From the NCBI RefSeq assembly GCF_002443255.2, contig NW_019211459.1, positions 399,333 through 463,332 on the forward strand: 64,000 bases of DNA, read 5' to 3'. Within the stretch, counting starts at the first letter, position 1, and each line of letters starts with the position of its first letter. This document shows positions 42,401 through 48,400 of the stretch, piece after piece. The position numbers and the translations under genes were made by a program. Origin of the DNA: Varroa destructor (taxonomy: Eukaryota; Arthropoda; Arachnida; Mesostigmata; Varroidae). Below the pieces are notes generated by a model. That model was not told the origin of the DNA. It did no database searches and saw nothing but the letters and a program-made list of their open reading frames with translations.

Positions 42401-44370
42401 ACAATCCAGATCTCACCTGTACTGACATCAACGAGTGTATCGAACTGGCTGACCCGTGTGCGCGCAATGCACTCTGCATAAACACCCAGGGTGGTTACGA
42501 ATGCAACTGCCCTCCCGGCACAGTCGGTGACCCCTACATTCGCGGATGTGAAAAACTCGAAGAAGGCTGCAAGAGTAATGAGGACTGCCCGAACGACAAA
42601 ATTTGCGACAATGGCACCAAACAATGTATTTCGCCATGCTTCATCTGCGGCCCATCGGCTATCTGCACAGTCACCAATCATGTCGCACTATGCACATGTC
42701 CATCGGAGCTCATTGGTGATCCCTACGATAAGGTCCACGGATGCTATGTTCCACCACCACCTAAAACTGAACCACCCATTCAGGATACCCCACCAGGAGG
42801 TTTGGATGTTATGTGTCTCGCTGACGGAGTCCAAGTGCTCATATCGCTAGACAACTTCAATGGCGTAGTCTATGTAAAGGGCCACAGCCAGGACGAAAAC
42901 TGTCGTCGAATTATTGCCAATAGCAACTCCCGTGAGACCATTGATTTCAAAGTTCTTTTCAACACCTGCGGGCTTGTGCACATCAATGGCGAAGCGTCGT
43001 TCGTCCTCGTTATTCAGAAACATCCGAAACTCGTCACGTATCGCGCCCGTGCTTACCACATCAAATGCGTATACAATACTGGAGAGCGCACAGTGACCCT
43101 TGGATTTAACGTTAGCATGATTACGACGTCCGGAACTATCGCCAACACCGGCCCACCACCTACCTGCCAGATGCAGATTTGCACAATCGATGGCAAGGAA
43201 GTATCTCAGGCCGAGATCGGAGACGATCTTTTGCTCAAAGTTACCGTTCAACCCTATGGTAGGTTTTATGATTATGAAAGCAGGTCGCTTATATACGAAC
43301 TTCAGTTAACACATTCAGCCCCCACACACAAACACATATACACATACACACACCTCGTCCCTTTAGCGTGGTAGGCAAACTGTCGGATCACAAGAAAATG
43401 TCAATTTTTCATTCAGCAATGTCTATTTAAAGCAGCATTGTAAAGCTCGTATCGTACTCATTTCTCTGACATAAACCGACGAACAGTCACATTATATATT
43501 TCGCTCGCTTACTGTTTCGGTAGAAATCTACGGAGGTTTCGCTCGCGGCTGTATCGCCAAAACTATGGAGGACGACGAGGAAGTCCAGTACGAGGTAACC
43601 GACAACAACGGCTGTGCGACCGACACCTCGATCTTCGACAATTGGAGTTACGAGCCCGAAAGCAAAGTTCTCATGGCACGGTTCAACGCTTTCAAATTTC
43701 CATCATCAAACAATCTTCGATTCCAATGCAGCATTAGAGTATGCTTCGGTTCCTGCCCGCCTGTTCATTGCCAGGGCGTTGACGCTTTCGGCCGTCGTCG
43801 CCGACGTCGTCGCCAAGTTGGAGTGGCTGGAGGATCAGACCTCAACCCCGGATCAATCGGGTTTCAGGTGAGCACCATGAATCGCCTAATTTTCTTTTCT
43901 GGTTTGTTTACGCCCTTGAACAGTGAGAGTATGCGATCCACCATGAACAACAAATAAAACCAGCATTTGATCTCTGTCGGCTTTTGCAGGAGGGCCAGCT
44001 TCGTGAAGAAATCCAGGTGCAATCAAATGCCATCTTGACGTTCGAAAAGAAGGAGAATCAGATTGGTCCACTGCAGGAACTCAACGAGAGTCCGGCCATC
44101 GAAGAGATTGATACAGTGTGCTTGCCGAAACTTGGCCTTATAATTTCGCTTATTATCACTACACTGCTGGCACTCGTAGCCGTCGCAGTAGCCATCTCGT
44201 GTTGGCTAATGGCTTACAGGAGGCGGGCCCGCGCCCCTGGGCCACTACCTCACCCGGCCGAGTTCCCCAACCCATTGTACACGACCCCAGAACCAACCAT
44301 AGCTGAGCCTGCACCAGACTACTACCAGTCGCCGCCTTCGAGGCTTAGTGTTAACTCCCGCATTCGCTAA
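6174..44370 (+). CDS. dpy: Dumpy-like giant EGF/ZP-domain apical matrix protein, 26 exons
   Basis: Spliced gene; exons are listed separately. Joined length is 16,128 nt, about 5,375 residues. Order: signal peptide (1-37), EGF-like modules alternating with short CxxDxDCP-type cysteine modules, a Pro-rich linker in exon 7, DxNEC calcium-binding EGF modules, a ZP domain (from about residue 4980), seven arginines (5225-5231), a transmembrane helix (5297-5325) and a 50-residue tail. The repeat form (EC..DSDCP...AC....C.NPC..CG.NA.C....H...C.C..G..GDP...C) and the ZP-plus-membrane-anchor C-terminus match the Dumpy family, which forms stretch-resistant apical matrix fibres attaching epidermis, tendon cells and trachea to cuticle. 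Each junction keeps both phase and cysteine spacing. It is much shorter than Drosophila Dumpy (over 20,000 residues), so it may be a short ortholog or a paralog. Additional exons in introns 1, 3, 17, 18 and 19 are possible. Confidence 0.9.
7090..7118. repeat. TGCG microsatellite
   Basis: Five to six TGCG units passing into a GC dinucleotide run, inside intron 1. Confidence 0.9.
9148..9168. repeat. CAG trinucleotide repeat (7 units)
   Basis: Seven CAG units in intron 1. Further GCTGCTGCGG and GCAGCAG-like sequence follows over the next 200 bp. Confidence 0.9.
9451..9474. repeat. AGTC tetranucleotide repeat (6 units)
   Basis: Six consecutive AGTC units in intron 1, followed by degenerate copies. 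Confidence 0.9.
11071..11102. repeat. Perfect 14-bp inverted repeat with 4-nt loop
   Basis: The arm TAAAAGACATCGTA (11,071-11,084) is followed by GTTT and by its exact reverse complement (11,089-11,102). It lies in intron 1, about 370 bp before exon 2. As RNA it would form a stable short hairpin; the stem is too short for a typical microRNA precursor. Confidence 0.9.
11474..11682 (+). CDS. dpy: Dumpy-like exon 2: EGF plus start of a DVNEC EGF
   Basis: Acceptor AATAG|ATCC, donor AAG|GTACTT, phase 1 to 0. It encodes one EGF module (PCDWMQCGQFAIC, ending GDPYTGC) and the N-terminal part of a calcium-binding EGF (ADVNEC ... CINLVGSYK), which is completed by the CECPPG start of exon 3. This split inside a cbEGF, just before the fifth cysteine, resembles splits in fibrillin-type genes. 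Confidence 0.85.
12510..12726 (+). CDS. dpy: Dumpy-like exon 3
   Basis: Acceptor TGCGCAG|TGTGAG, donor GAAG|GTAAGC, phase 0 to 1. It completes the DVNEC EGF begun in exon 2, then encodes a CRSDADCP half-module and an EGF (CGPNSSC ... CWCLPGFEG). The last codon is split and restored as Gly by exon 4, giving the family hallmark GFEGDPYN. A different frame is open across the same bases, but only this frame gives the cysteine pattern. Confidence 0.85.
12727..16454 (+). other. Intron 3 (3.7 kb)
   Basis: Bounded by GTAAGC and TTTAG. AT-rich, with a short TA run near 13,066-13,082, an AAT run near 14,440 and a TA-rich patch near 15,320-15,365. Frames on both strands around 14,500-14,830 are long for the region but C/T-rich and unlike any family. 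No additional module exon recognised. Confidence 0.6.
16455..16670 (+). CDS. dpy: Dumpy-like exon 4
   Basis: Acceptor ACTTTAG|GCGATC, donor GATG|GTATAG, symmetric phase 1. It encodes the end of the previous module (GDPYNQESGC), an EGF (CVDVWCGVNAQC ... CKCLPGYRGNPWEGGEC) and a TECGAGKLC half-module that runs into exon 5. A poly-T and TTG microsatellite begins just downstream in the intron. Confidence 0.85.
16705..16728. repeat. Poly-T and TTG repeat
   Basis: T-run passing into five or six TTG units at the start of intron 4, just after exon 4. Confidence 0.85.
16976..17317 (+). CDS. dpy: Dumpy-like exon 5: three EGF modules
   Basis: Starts at CATGAAG|GTTGG (weak pyrimidine tract, but it is the only acceptor that gives the required 2-nt lead), donor CAAG|GTAAGG. 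It holds three consecutive EGF-like modules: CVDRCENVRCGLNARC, then CSPRCGAGAHC, then CSSRFCGTNAIC. There are no intervening DxDC half-modules, so the module order here differs from the 3' part of the gene. The frame stays open upstream of the acceptor, so the exact start is slightly uncertain. Confidence 0.8.
17550..17699 (+). CDS. dpy: Dumpy-like exon 6: calcium-binding EGF
   Basis: Acceptor AACACTCAG|GTAACC, donor TGCA|GTAAGT, symmetric phase 1. It encodes NPYTACTDVNECLGG and then a complete calcium-binding EGF with the consensus DVNEC start and the CVNTFGSFKC core, whose N and F/S positions fit beta-hydroxylation and calcium binding. Confidence 0.88.
17700..18688 (+). other. Intron 6 with an unexplained GC-rich patch
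   Basis: About 990 bp between exons 6 and 7. The stretch of about 18,190-18,390 is clearly richer in G and C than neighbouring introns, with no cysteine pattern and no splice-consistent frame. It may be a repeat remnant or a regulatory element; the sequence alone does not decide. Confidence 0.45.
18689..19138 (+). CDS. dpy: Dumpy-like exon 7: proline-rich linker
   Basis: About 115 residues of Pro/Leu/Ser/Gly/Ala-rich sequence (for example PSPPSIPQLPQLPSPPLP) with no cysteine, followed by one half-module (DDCESHDQCGHNELCVRRRC). The most likely acceptor is TTCATCAG at 18688. A second in-frame AG at 18697 would remove three residues. Donor ATCC|GTTAGT, phase 1 to 1. The linker interrupts the cysteine modules the way disordered Pro/Ser/Thr linkers interrupt the EGF arrays of Drosophila Dumpy. 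A C-rich, microsatellite-like origin is likely, because CCACTGCCGCCG-type units recur. Confidence 0.85.
19308..19439 (+). CDS. dpy: Dumpy-like exon 8: single EGF
   Basis: Acceptor GATCGCAG|GTCCAT, donor AAAG|GTGAAT, symmetric phase 1. One EGF module: PCDSRQCGQNAYC ... CKCESGFIGRSEDQQLRC. The usual GDP after the fifth cysteine region is replaced by GRSEDQ, so it is a diverged copy. Confidence 0.85.
19671..19822 (+). CDS. dpy: Dumpy-like exon 9
   Basis: Tandem acceptor GATGCAG|CAG|CC: use of the second AG removes one codon in frame. Donor CATCAG|GTATAT, phase 1 to 0. It encodes an EGF (ICADVQCGPNAAC ... CTCKSGFGGDANDLIRGC) and begins a half-module (DECHQ) that exon 10 completes. Confidence 0.85.
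19945..20119 (+). CDS. dpy: Dumpy-like exon 10
   Basis: Acceptor TTGCAG|GACCCA, donor CATG|GTAAGT, phase 0 to 1. It completes the half-module (DPDCREDHECKLG) and encodes an EGF (VCEDKLCGPNANC ... CECLPGFVFDGTGC). The intron before it is short (122 bp). Confidence 0.88.
20203..20247 (+). CDS. Possible 45-bp symmetric microexon of the Dumpy-like gene
   Basis: Between exons 10 and 11, GTGTTCAG|AATCTC ... GCGCCAG|GTATTA defines 45 nt with a good pyrimidine-containing acceptor, a usable donor and symmetric phase 1. Inclusion would insert ESLVCDGTGRTNIAP without breaking the frame. It carries one unpaired cysteine, and skipping it gives the normal spacing GCHVPDDC. It may therefore be an alternative exon or chance. 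Confidence 0.3.
20481..20561 (+). CDS. dpy: Dumpy-like exon 11: half-module only
   Basis: 81 bp, phase 1 to 1. Acceptor GGTTACCAG|TTCCAG; the alternative in-frame AG at 20486 would drop Val-Pro. Donor GTCG|GTCAGT. It encodes VPDDCQVNGDCLIHEVC..., the short CxxxxDC module that normally precedes an EGF; the EGF lies in exon 12. The VPDDC start parallels IPDEC of exon 19. Confidence 0.82.
21077..21274 (+). CDS. dpy: Dumpy-like exon 12
   Basis: Acceptor TTTTTTACGTAG|ACGTAT, donor CAAG|GTGAGA, symmetric phase 1. An EGF (VCLSQQCAPNARC ... CVCRDAFFGNPNDAGRGC) and a following half-module (FGCLHDADCSEAERC). Confidence 0.87.
21556..21746 (+). CDS. dpy: Dumpy-like exon 13
   Basis: Acceptor TCCATTAG|GCGTAC, donor TTTCAG|GTAAGT, phase 1 to 0. 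An EGF (CVSTCAKTRCGPHALC ... CVCREGFAGNPADFSIGC) and the start of a half-module (DTCNTNADCLPFQ). Confidence 0.87.
22074..22194 (+). CDS. dpy: Dumpy-like exon 14
   Basis: Acceptor AAATTTCAG|GCGTGT, donor CCAG|GTAAGA, phase 0 to 1. It completes the half-module (ACKATPVGVRCC) and encodes the first five cysteines of an EGF (CLDRRCGPNSNC ... CECLPG). The module is finished by GFAGNPADQ in exon 15. Confidence 0.87.
22361..22606 (+). CDS. dpy: Dumpy-like exon 15
   Basis: Acceptor TTCGATCAG|GATTTG, donor CTCC|GTAAGT, symmetric phase 1. End of the previous EGF, a half-module (LCENDGNCGEADTC) and a full EGF (CLDKRCGPNSDC ... CVCRPGFEGIADDIREGC). The N-terminal GNPADQIRGC closely resembles GNPADFSIGC of exon 13, consistent with local duplication. 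Confidence 0.87.
22903..23109 (+). CDS. dpy: Dumpy-like exon 16
   Basis: Acceptor GGAATCTAG|CCTCTC, donor CACAC|GTAAGG, symmetric phase 1. A half-module (KCRTNSDCQGDEIC) plus an EGF (CLIGCATVLCGHNTHC ... CRCHDNFVGDPYNRDTGC). The intron just upstream contains a short CTCTAATCTAAT repeat. Confidence 0.87.
23345..23431 (+). CDS. dpy: Dumpy-like exon 17: half-module only
   Basis: 87 bp, symmetric phase 1. Acceptor GAATACAG|CTCTTC, donor TTCG|GTATGA. Encodes LPERCYTDHDCPSIATC..., a short cysteine module like exon 11. A 1.9-kb intron follows. Confidence 0.83.
23432..25311 (+). other. Intron 17 (1.9 kb)
   Basis: Contains a GT/GC-rich stretch (about 23,760-23,825) and AT-rich sequence. No module exon is required: joining exon 17 to exon 18 gives the normal spacing DCFDACDGYRC. 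Confidence 0.6.
25312..25428 (+). CDS. dpy: Dumpy-like exon 18: single EGF
   Basis: Acceptor CTCTTTCAG|ATGCTT, donor AGAA|GTAAGT, symmetric phase 1. An EGF with a short first loop: DACDGYRCAEEAVC ... CECRPGLVGDPFVRGC. Introns of about 1.9 kb and 2.0 kb lie on either side. Confidence 0.87.
25429..27473 (+). other. Intron 18 (2.0 kb)
   Basis: AT-rich, with an imperfect tandem duplication near 25,577-25,655 and a G-rich patch (AGGGAAGGCGGTGGGGTAGG) near 26,885. No coding signal seen. Confidence 0.6.
27474..27679 (+). CDS. dpy: Dumpy-like exon 19
   Basis: Acceptor ACATTTCAG|TTCCAG, donor TGTAAG|GTATAA, phase 1 to 0. A half-module (PDECERDTDCADDLIC) and an EGF (CVYEKCGPHAIC ... CSCEPGFEGDPYNPTVGC). 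Confidence 0.88.
27680..28861 (+). other. Intron 19 (1.2 kb)
   Basis: AT-rich intron preceding the first giant exon, with short TA runs near 28,760-28,800. Nothing else recognised. Confidence 0.6.
28862..34133 (+). CDS. dpy: Dumpy-like exon 20: giant 5.27-kb module exon
   Basis: Acceptor ACAATCTTTAG|ATCCTA, donor AGCT|GTAAGT, phase 0 to 1, about 1,757 codons without a stop. It contains dozens of cysteine modules: half-module/EGF pairs of the Dumpy type, runs of successive half-modules without an EGF (around 30,220-30,480 and 31,940-32,140), and calcium-binding EGFs starting EDINECIVDHPC (about 30,895) and DVDECAGHPC (about 31,410). Several SNPC or HPN.CPNG.GDCP modules recur (around 29,900-30,060, 31,410-31,600 and 32,520-32,700), suggesting tandem duplication of larger units. 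The frame is open well upstream of the first internal Met, so the whole exon is coding from the acceptor. Confidence 0.92.
34134..35222 (+). other. Introns 20 and 21 flanking exon 21
   Basis: Two AT-rich introns of 789 and 237 bp around the 63-bp exon. No further module found. Confidence 0.6.
34923..34985 (+). CDS. dpy: Dumpy-like exon 21: 63-bp half-module
   Basis: Acceptor AACTTCAG|TGATCT, donor TTCC|GTAAGT, symmetric phase 1. Encodes ICTADTVCPKNHICEKGLC, a single half-module between two giant exons. It joins YCS-L-ICTAD on the left and CF-L-GCRSDYDC on the right, and it could be skipped without changing the frame. Confidence 0.85.
35223..37733 (+). CDS. dpy: Dumpy-like exon 22: giant 2.5-kb module exon
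   Basis: Acceptor TTTTTCCAG|TGGGCT. The donor TCT|GTACGT is chosen over the nearby GTAAGG four bases later because only it keeps the phase for exon 23. About 837 codons of regular repeats: GCRSDxxCPxxxAC....C.NPC...G.CG.NA.C....H...C.CP.GL.GDP..EC, then EC..D.DC..G.IC...C. Each full unit is about 95-110 residues, with two half-modules per EGF, more regular than in exon 20. Confidence 0.92.
37734..39146 (+). other. Intron 22 (1.4 kb)
   Basis: Bounded by GTACGT and TTCAG. AT-rich, with no cysteine-rich frame. Direct joining of its flanking exons gives KCVFGCRSDQRC, the normal spacing. Confidence 0.65.
39147..39404 (+). CDS. dpy: Dumpy-like exon 23
   Basis: Acceptor TCCTTCAG|TCGGAT, donor ATTG|GTGTGT, symmetric phase 1. 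Exactly one unit of the exon-22 type: GCRSDQRCG half-module, EGF (CSVFGACGRNALC ... CTCLPGHRGNPAVVC) and a second half-module (ECTRDIECPLGFICDNQRC). Confidence 0.88.
39701..43258 (+). CDS. dpy: Dumpy-like exon 24: giant exon with super-repeats and first ZP half
   Basis: Acceptor TTTTTATAG|AGGGCT, donor TATG|GTAGGT, symmetric phase 1, about 1,186 codons. The first third continues the half-module/EGF units. A calcium-binding EGF (DINECLHGRGPC) follows at about 40,730. Three tandem units of about 188 residues come next (41,062-42,744). A Pro-rich linker (PPPPKTEPPIQDTPPGG) leads into the ZP-N domain from about 42,800, with its four expected cysteines in VMCLADG, ENCRR, FNTCGL and IKCVYN, and the start of ZP-C (TCQMQIC). 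Confidence 0.92.
41062..42744 (+). repeat. Three tandem ~188-residue module super-repeats
   Basis: Units start at 41,062, 41,626 and 42,193 (564- and 567-bp spacing). Each has four parts in the same order: a CPGNL.CL..YCGCP cysteine module, an EGF beginning NCTTTNPC and ending DGFCVCPRGF or similar, a DINEC calcium-binding EGF, and a half-module plus EGF of the general type. NCT is an N-glycosylation sequon kept in all three. The half-unit before the first copy (from about 40,733) also starts with a DINEC EGF. Confidence 0.88.
42801..43785 (+). other. ZP (zona pellucida) polymerisation domain, split by one intron
   Basis: Protein-domain span, not a separate gene. It runs from GGLDVMCLADG to the CSIRVCFGSC cluster, with the intron at 43,259-43,523 falling between ZP-N and most of ZP-C. 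In ZP proteins the domain drives assembly into filaments after cleavage downstream. The cysteine order and the position just before a polybasic site and a transmembrane helix make the assignment firm. Confidence 0.9.
43524..43867 (+). CDS. dpy: Dumpy-like exon 25: second ZP half and furin-type site
   Basis: Acceptor GTTTCGGTAG|AAATCT, donor TTTCAG|GTGAGC, phase 1 to 0. ZP-C continues with EIYGGFARGC, NNGCATD, a FNAFKFPSS strand and the closing CSIRVCFGSC...C cysteine cluster. Seven consecutive arginines (43,793-43,813, GR7QVG) immediately follow, at the position where ZP proteins carry the furin consensus cleavage site that releases the polymerising ectodomain. Confidence 0.92.
43990..44370 (+). 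CDS. dpy: Dumpy-like exon 26: membrane anchor and cytoplasmic tail
   Basis: Acceptor CTTTTGCAG|GAGGGC, stop codon TAA at 44,368-44,370. A juxtamembrane segment (EIQVQSNAILTFEK, typical of the external hydrophobic patch region of ZP proteins) leads into a transmembrane helix (44,131-44,217). A stop-transfer cluster (YRRRAR) and a 50-residue Pro-rich cytoplasmic tail with NPLY and DYY motifs follow. The single-pass type I topology agrees with the N-terminal signal peptide. Confidence 0.92.
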   Translation, partial: EGQLREEIQVQSNAILTFEKKENQIGPLQELNESPAIEEIDTVCLPKLGLIISLIITTLLALVAVAVAISCWLMAYRRRARAPGPLPHPAEFPNPLYTTPEPTIAEPAPDYYQSPPSRLSVNSRIR

Positions 44371-45400
44371 GCCTTTGCTTGTTTTGCTGCGAACTTAGCC
44401 TCCCCATAAAGATACACACTACACCAAACATAGATATGTAGGCGTCACCTCTGACGAGTCTGCCAGGATGATACACGCAACAAAAGGGCAAGGCAAGCAG
44501 AAGAACTTAACAACACACGAAAGCAAACTGTTATTTTGTCGGTGGGCGTGAAATCGGTACTGGAAGTTACCAAGCAGAAAATGATGCGTTGCATGAATAG
44601 ACTACTGCCAGATAGATTCCATAATGAACGCCGGCTGAACACAAAACTTAAATTTCAATAGAATGCAAACACTTAGAGTAGTTACGAAAACGCAGACACT
44701 CGGTAAAGGACTGGAGAAAGCTGCTTGATTATAAAAACTACTTTACTTGTAACGCAGCAGGCAAGCAAAGCAAGATAAGCCAAAGCTTTAAGCAGAGATA
44801 TGATAAAACGTAGAAACAAAAACGAGCAAGAGGTAGATAGGGACAGAGATAGATAGAGACTTAGCGGAAAAAGAATGAAAAAGATAGAAAGTAAGGGAGG
44901 ACGTGGGGGGATTCGACAGGGATGACGGCCAGTAACTATATAGAAGACGTTAGGTCAACAGTTCATTCGATCGACATTGAGCCCCGATTTATTTAGTATT
45001 TTTTTTTTTTGTAATTTACAAAAAATATACCACTGATGAGATGAACGATAATATTCATATAGATCACTAACGAAATAGGATGGGGTTACTGATTTTGTAA
45101 TACTGATTTAATGTTGAACGCAATGGATAATAGTGAATAATATTTTTTAGAGCGAACTTAATAATGTATCATTATTTATGATAAACTAGTAGCAGTAATA
45201 GTAGTAATAACAATCAAATTTCCATGAGGATCACAATAACGATGATACAGATAATTCTAGCGATAACGATGTCGATACGCACATATAACACGTAAAGGGA
45301 AAAATCCGCTCATGATTTAAGGAAAACGTGAGGGATGCGCGAATAAAAGCTGCCAGAAACAAGAGAAAAGTAGCATATAAACAAGCATTTGACATTTTTT
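44371..45400 (+). other. Probable 3' UTR of the Dumpy-like gene
   Basis: A-rich, purine-biased sequence follows the stop codon, with a stretch of GA-rich simple sequence (about 44,760-44,930) and a T-run/A-run pair near 45,000. No coding frame continues. The first canonical AATAAA on this strand that I found is at 45,343-45,348, about 970 nt after the stop. Confidence 0.5.
45343..45348 (+). promoter_or_regulatory. Candidate polyadenylation signal AATAAA
   Basis: A canonical hexamer in GCGAATAAAAGC downstream of the stop codon of the Dumpy-like gene. The cleavage site cannot be fixed without transcripts, and A-rich variants occur nearby. Confidence 0.35.
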
Positions 45401-48400
45401 ATTGCTTTTGGCATCACCTAAACCAAACTGTTGAGTAGTCAACAATTCTATCATTATTAGTAAATTTCCATCAGTTTCACACTGAAAGCGTTTGGTAGCT
45501 TTTTCGAAGCTGACTCCACCCCTGAAGATAGGCTTTGCTTAAAGAAAAAAATTACCATTATTGTCGTCGTTGCTATTATTCAAGCCAATCACTTCGTACA
45601 GGCAACTATAGATAGCATCTGTGCCAAATGTCACACTATTTATTATTTTTAGTGTCGATGATTTATTTCATATAGAAGACACCCGGTGCACACGTAGGGA
45701 AGCGTAAGCAGACAACACAGACAAATTACAACGCTGCCACCCTGGGACTAATTTCCCGTTTCAAAATTATAGTGTTGTTCCTTCTCTTTCCTCCCGTCCA
45801 AATTGATATGCTTTGCTTATTCAACGGGCTTTTTCGTTGGGGGACATTAAAGTTTCACTGAAATTTCAGAACGTCTTTTTCCTGGCACACTGTTATAGGC
45901 TTCAATATTGCGACCGATTACAGCCTCGGGCATCTCTGATATGGACTGACTACGCTATGTGATAGCGCTATATTGCAATTACCCCATGAGAGATCATGAT
46001 GACTCTCAGTGGACGGAATGGCTAAATGATTTATGGGCAAGCTTCATTAATGCTTACTCGAGAATTCGAGTGCGGAAATAATAGCCAAATCATTGCTATA
46101 AGCGGGGCCAAAAATCATTGCGATCACTCTTTTCTGCTGTTATTTTCGAGCTTATCCCGAAGTTACATTGTCTGTGCTTTGCACAATTTCGAAATTTTCC
46201 ATTCCGCCATCGAGATTATCCGTACAATACGATACATATATTCGAGCCGCCAACTTTTCGTGAAAATCGACCACCAGAACGTGCATAGTAGTTCCAGAAG
46301 ACGATAGCCTACGAGTGCGTGTATTGGTTCTATAACAGGTCCAGTTGTACGGAAAGGGTGGTTATGGTTCTCTGTCGAACAGGAATACGTTGCCCTTTGC
46401 ACAGCAGCTAGTTTATTTGCTTCTATGCCCATAACTTCAGCTTTCACATTAACAAACGGCCTGTGATAAGAAAAATAGCTAAGCTCCCAATATAGGTAGA
46501 CAATAAAACATAGCGGACATGATGACATACGAAACTTTAATACATGAAGGCTTAGTCCGAGAGCGTCAAGCACATCCAATATTTGAACGAATTTATTATA
46601 ATATCTGCTATACGGAAACTACGTTCATGAGTCAAGCTTGTCATGAAATCCCGTTTTTTCTTTTTTATTTGGACCATATTTATTGGAGAGGGTAGATGAA
46701 TGGTTCCCAAGACGACGCACGGTGCTCTCATGTAGAAGCTCGAGTTCAGAGCAACGTTCAATACCTGCCTTTTTTCTTTACTATTATTTTATTATTAACG
46801 AAATACTTAAATAACGTGCAAAACTAACTTCAACTAGCTAGAAGATGCAGAGTCGTGAAAAATAGGAAAAATCAACATGTGCTGCCGACATTTGGGCAGC
46901 TAGTGTCACTATTAGGACGTATACGGACAGAAGACAGACAAAACACACGAACATTTCCTATACAATTTGCCATTTTTTATTATGTAGTTGATAAGTATTT
47001 ATTCCTAATTCTAATTCTTATCTTAATATTGTATAGAATAATAGGCAGACGTGTATTTTATGTTGAAGTTGCCATTTTAAATTTATTTTTTTTTTCATAG
47101 CTAGGTAAATCTGTAATACACCCTAAAGTATGCATTTTATTACATTATGCATAAACATTTACGAAATATTAATAAAGTTGTATTGAATGTTTTATGTTTA
47201 TATAATGACCTATATTCATCATAATACTATATATCTTACCAAAATAGATCAGGTCTCAAGGTAAAAATTCGTGAGGCTGATAATCTTCACACGTTTTCAC
47301 ACGTCTGTGCTCTTTTTGTGCACCTACTATTTGTTGTGGTGTAGAAAAGTTGTGCTCGCAATTTTGCTAGGTCTCGTCGTTTGGCCTGCAAAAATGGGAC
47401 CCTGATAGAGCAATAGTAAAACAAAAGATTGTCCTACTCCTCTCCACTATTGTTTCCCGTAACATTATACATGATGTATGTAGAAGGTGGCCATCGAAGT
47501 GACTGCCACGCGAACCGCGGTACATTGCCCTCATGTTCACTATGAAGTATAATACTTCTTCAAAGCGAGCAATTCAACTAATGTGAATTTTCGTAATGTT
47601 TATATAATGATGGCGACCGAGTAAATTACCATTGTAGGACAGAGAATCAGTGCAATCTGATCGATTCGGGCGCGTCACATTATCAAGCAATGATAAGCGT
47701 AAGTGATTTTGCCATGTGCCTACTTTTACTCCGGTATTGCTATGCTATTACTTCCACATGATAAACATGTAGGACGGTTCTGAGCTCATAACGAAGCGGA
47801 CACTTCTAGAGACAACGCGCATTCATCAGTAATAAATTAATACTACTAAATAATATAATGTCTCGGATAATTAGCGCTAATCATTTCTGTAAATGATAAT
47901 AATTATAGCAGGAGACCGAGAAAAAAATAGATAGTGCGCTTATAGTTCATTTTCGAATCACACATGTTAAAATGTGGCTTAATGTGACAATCATGACTTC
48001 CAATAAAGTATGTGTGTATATTTATAATGACTGACTTAATTATAGAGTATAAGTTTACTGAAGAATTGGAAAATATGAAGTTAATAGAAACGGCTGGCAT
48101 CTGGAAGATCGCTCTAATTTTATAGAAGTTCCACTTCTTCGATTCTATTGACTGAGATGACAATTTACTTTTGGGCTAATTAATGCATTTGTCGAGACGT
48201 CGGAGAGCATCATTGTAGAACCGCAGTCAATGTTAATGGCCTAAAGGATCTGCTTCAGCTATATCCTGTCGACTAGATGAACAGCAGTGAAGATCTCTCT
48301 ACCGAAAAAAAAATAAACATATCTTCACCAATTTATATCTTCTGCTAGATAAGGGTGGGCAGTACTGGGCCTCAATACCAATAAAAAAATTCAGCGCATA

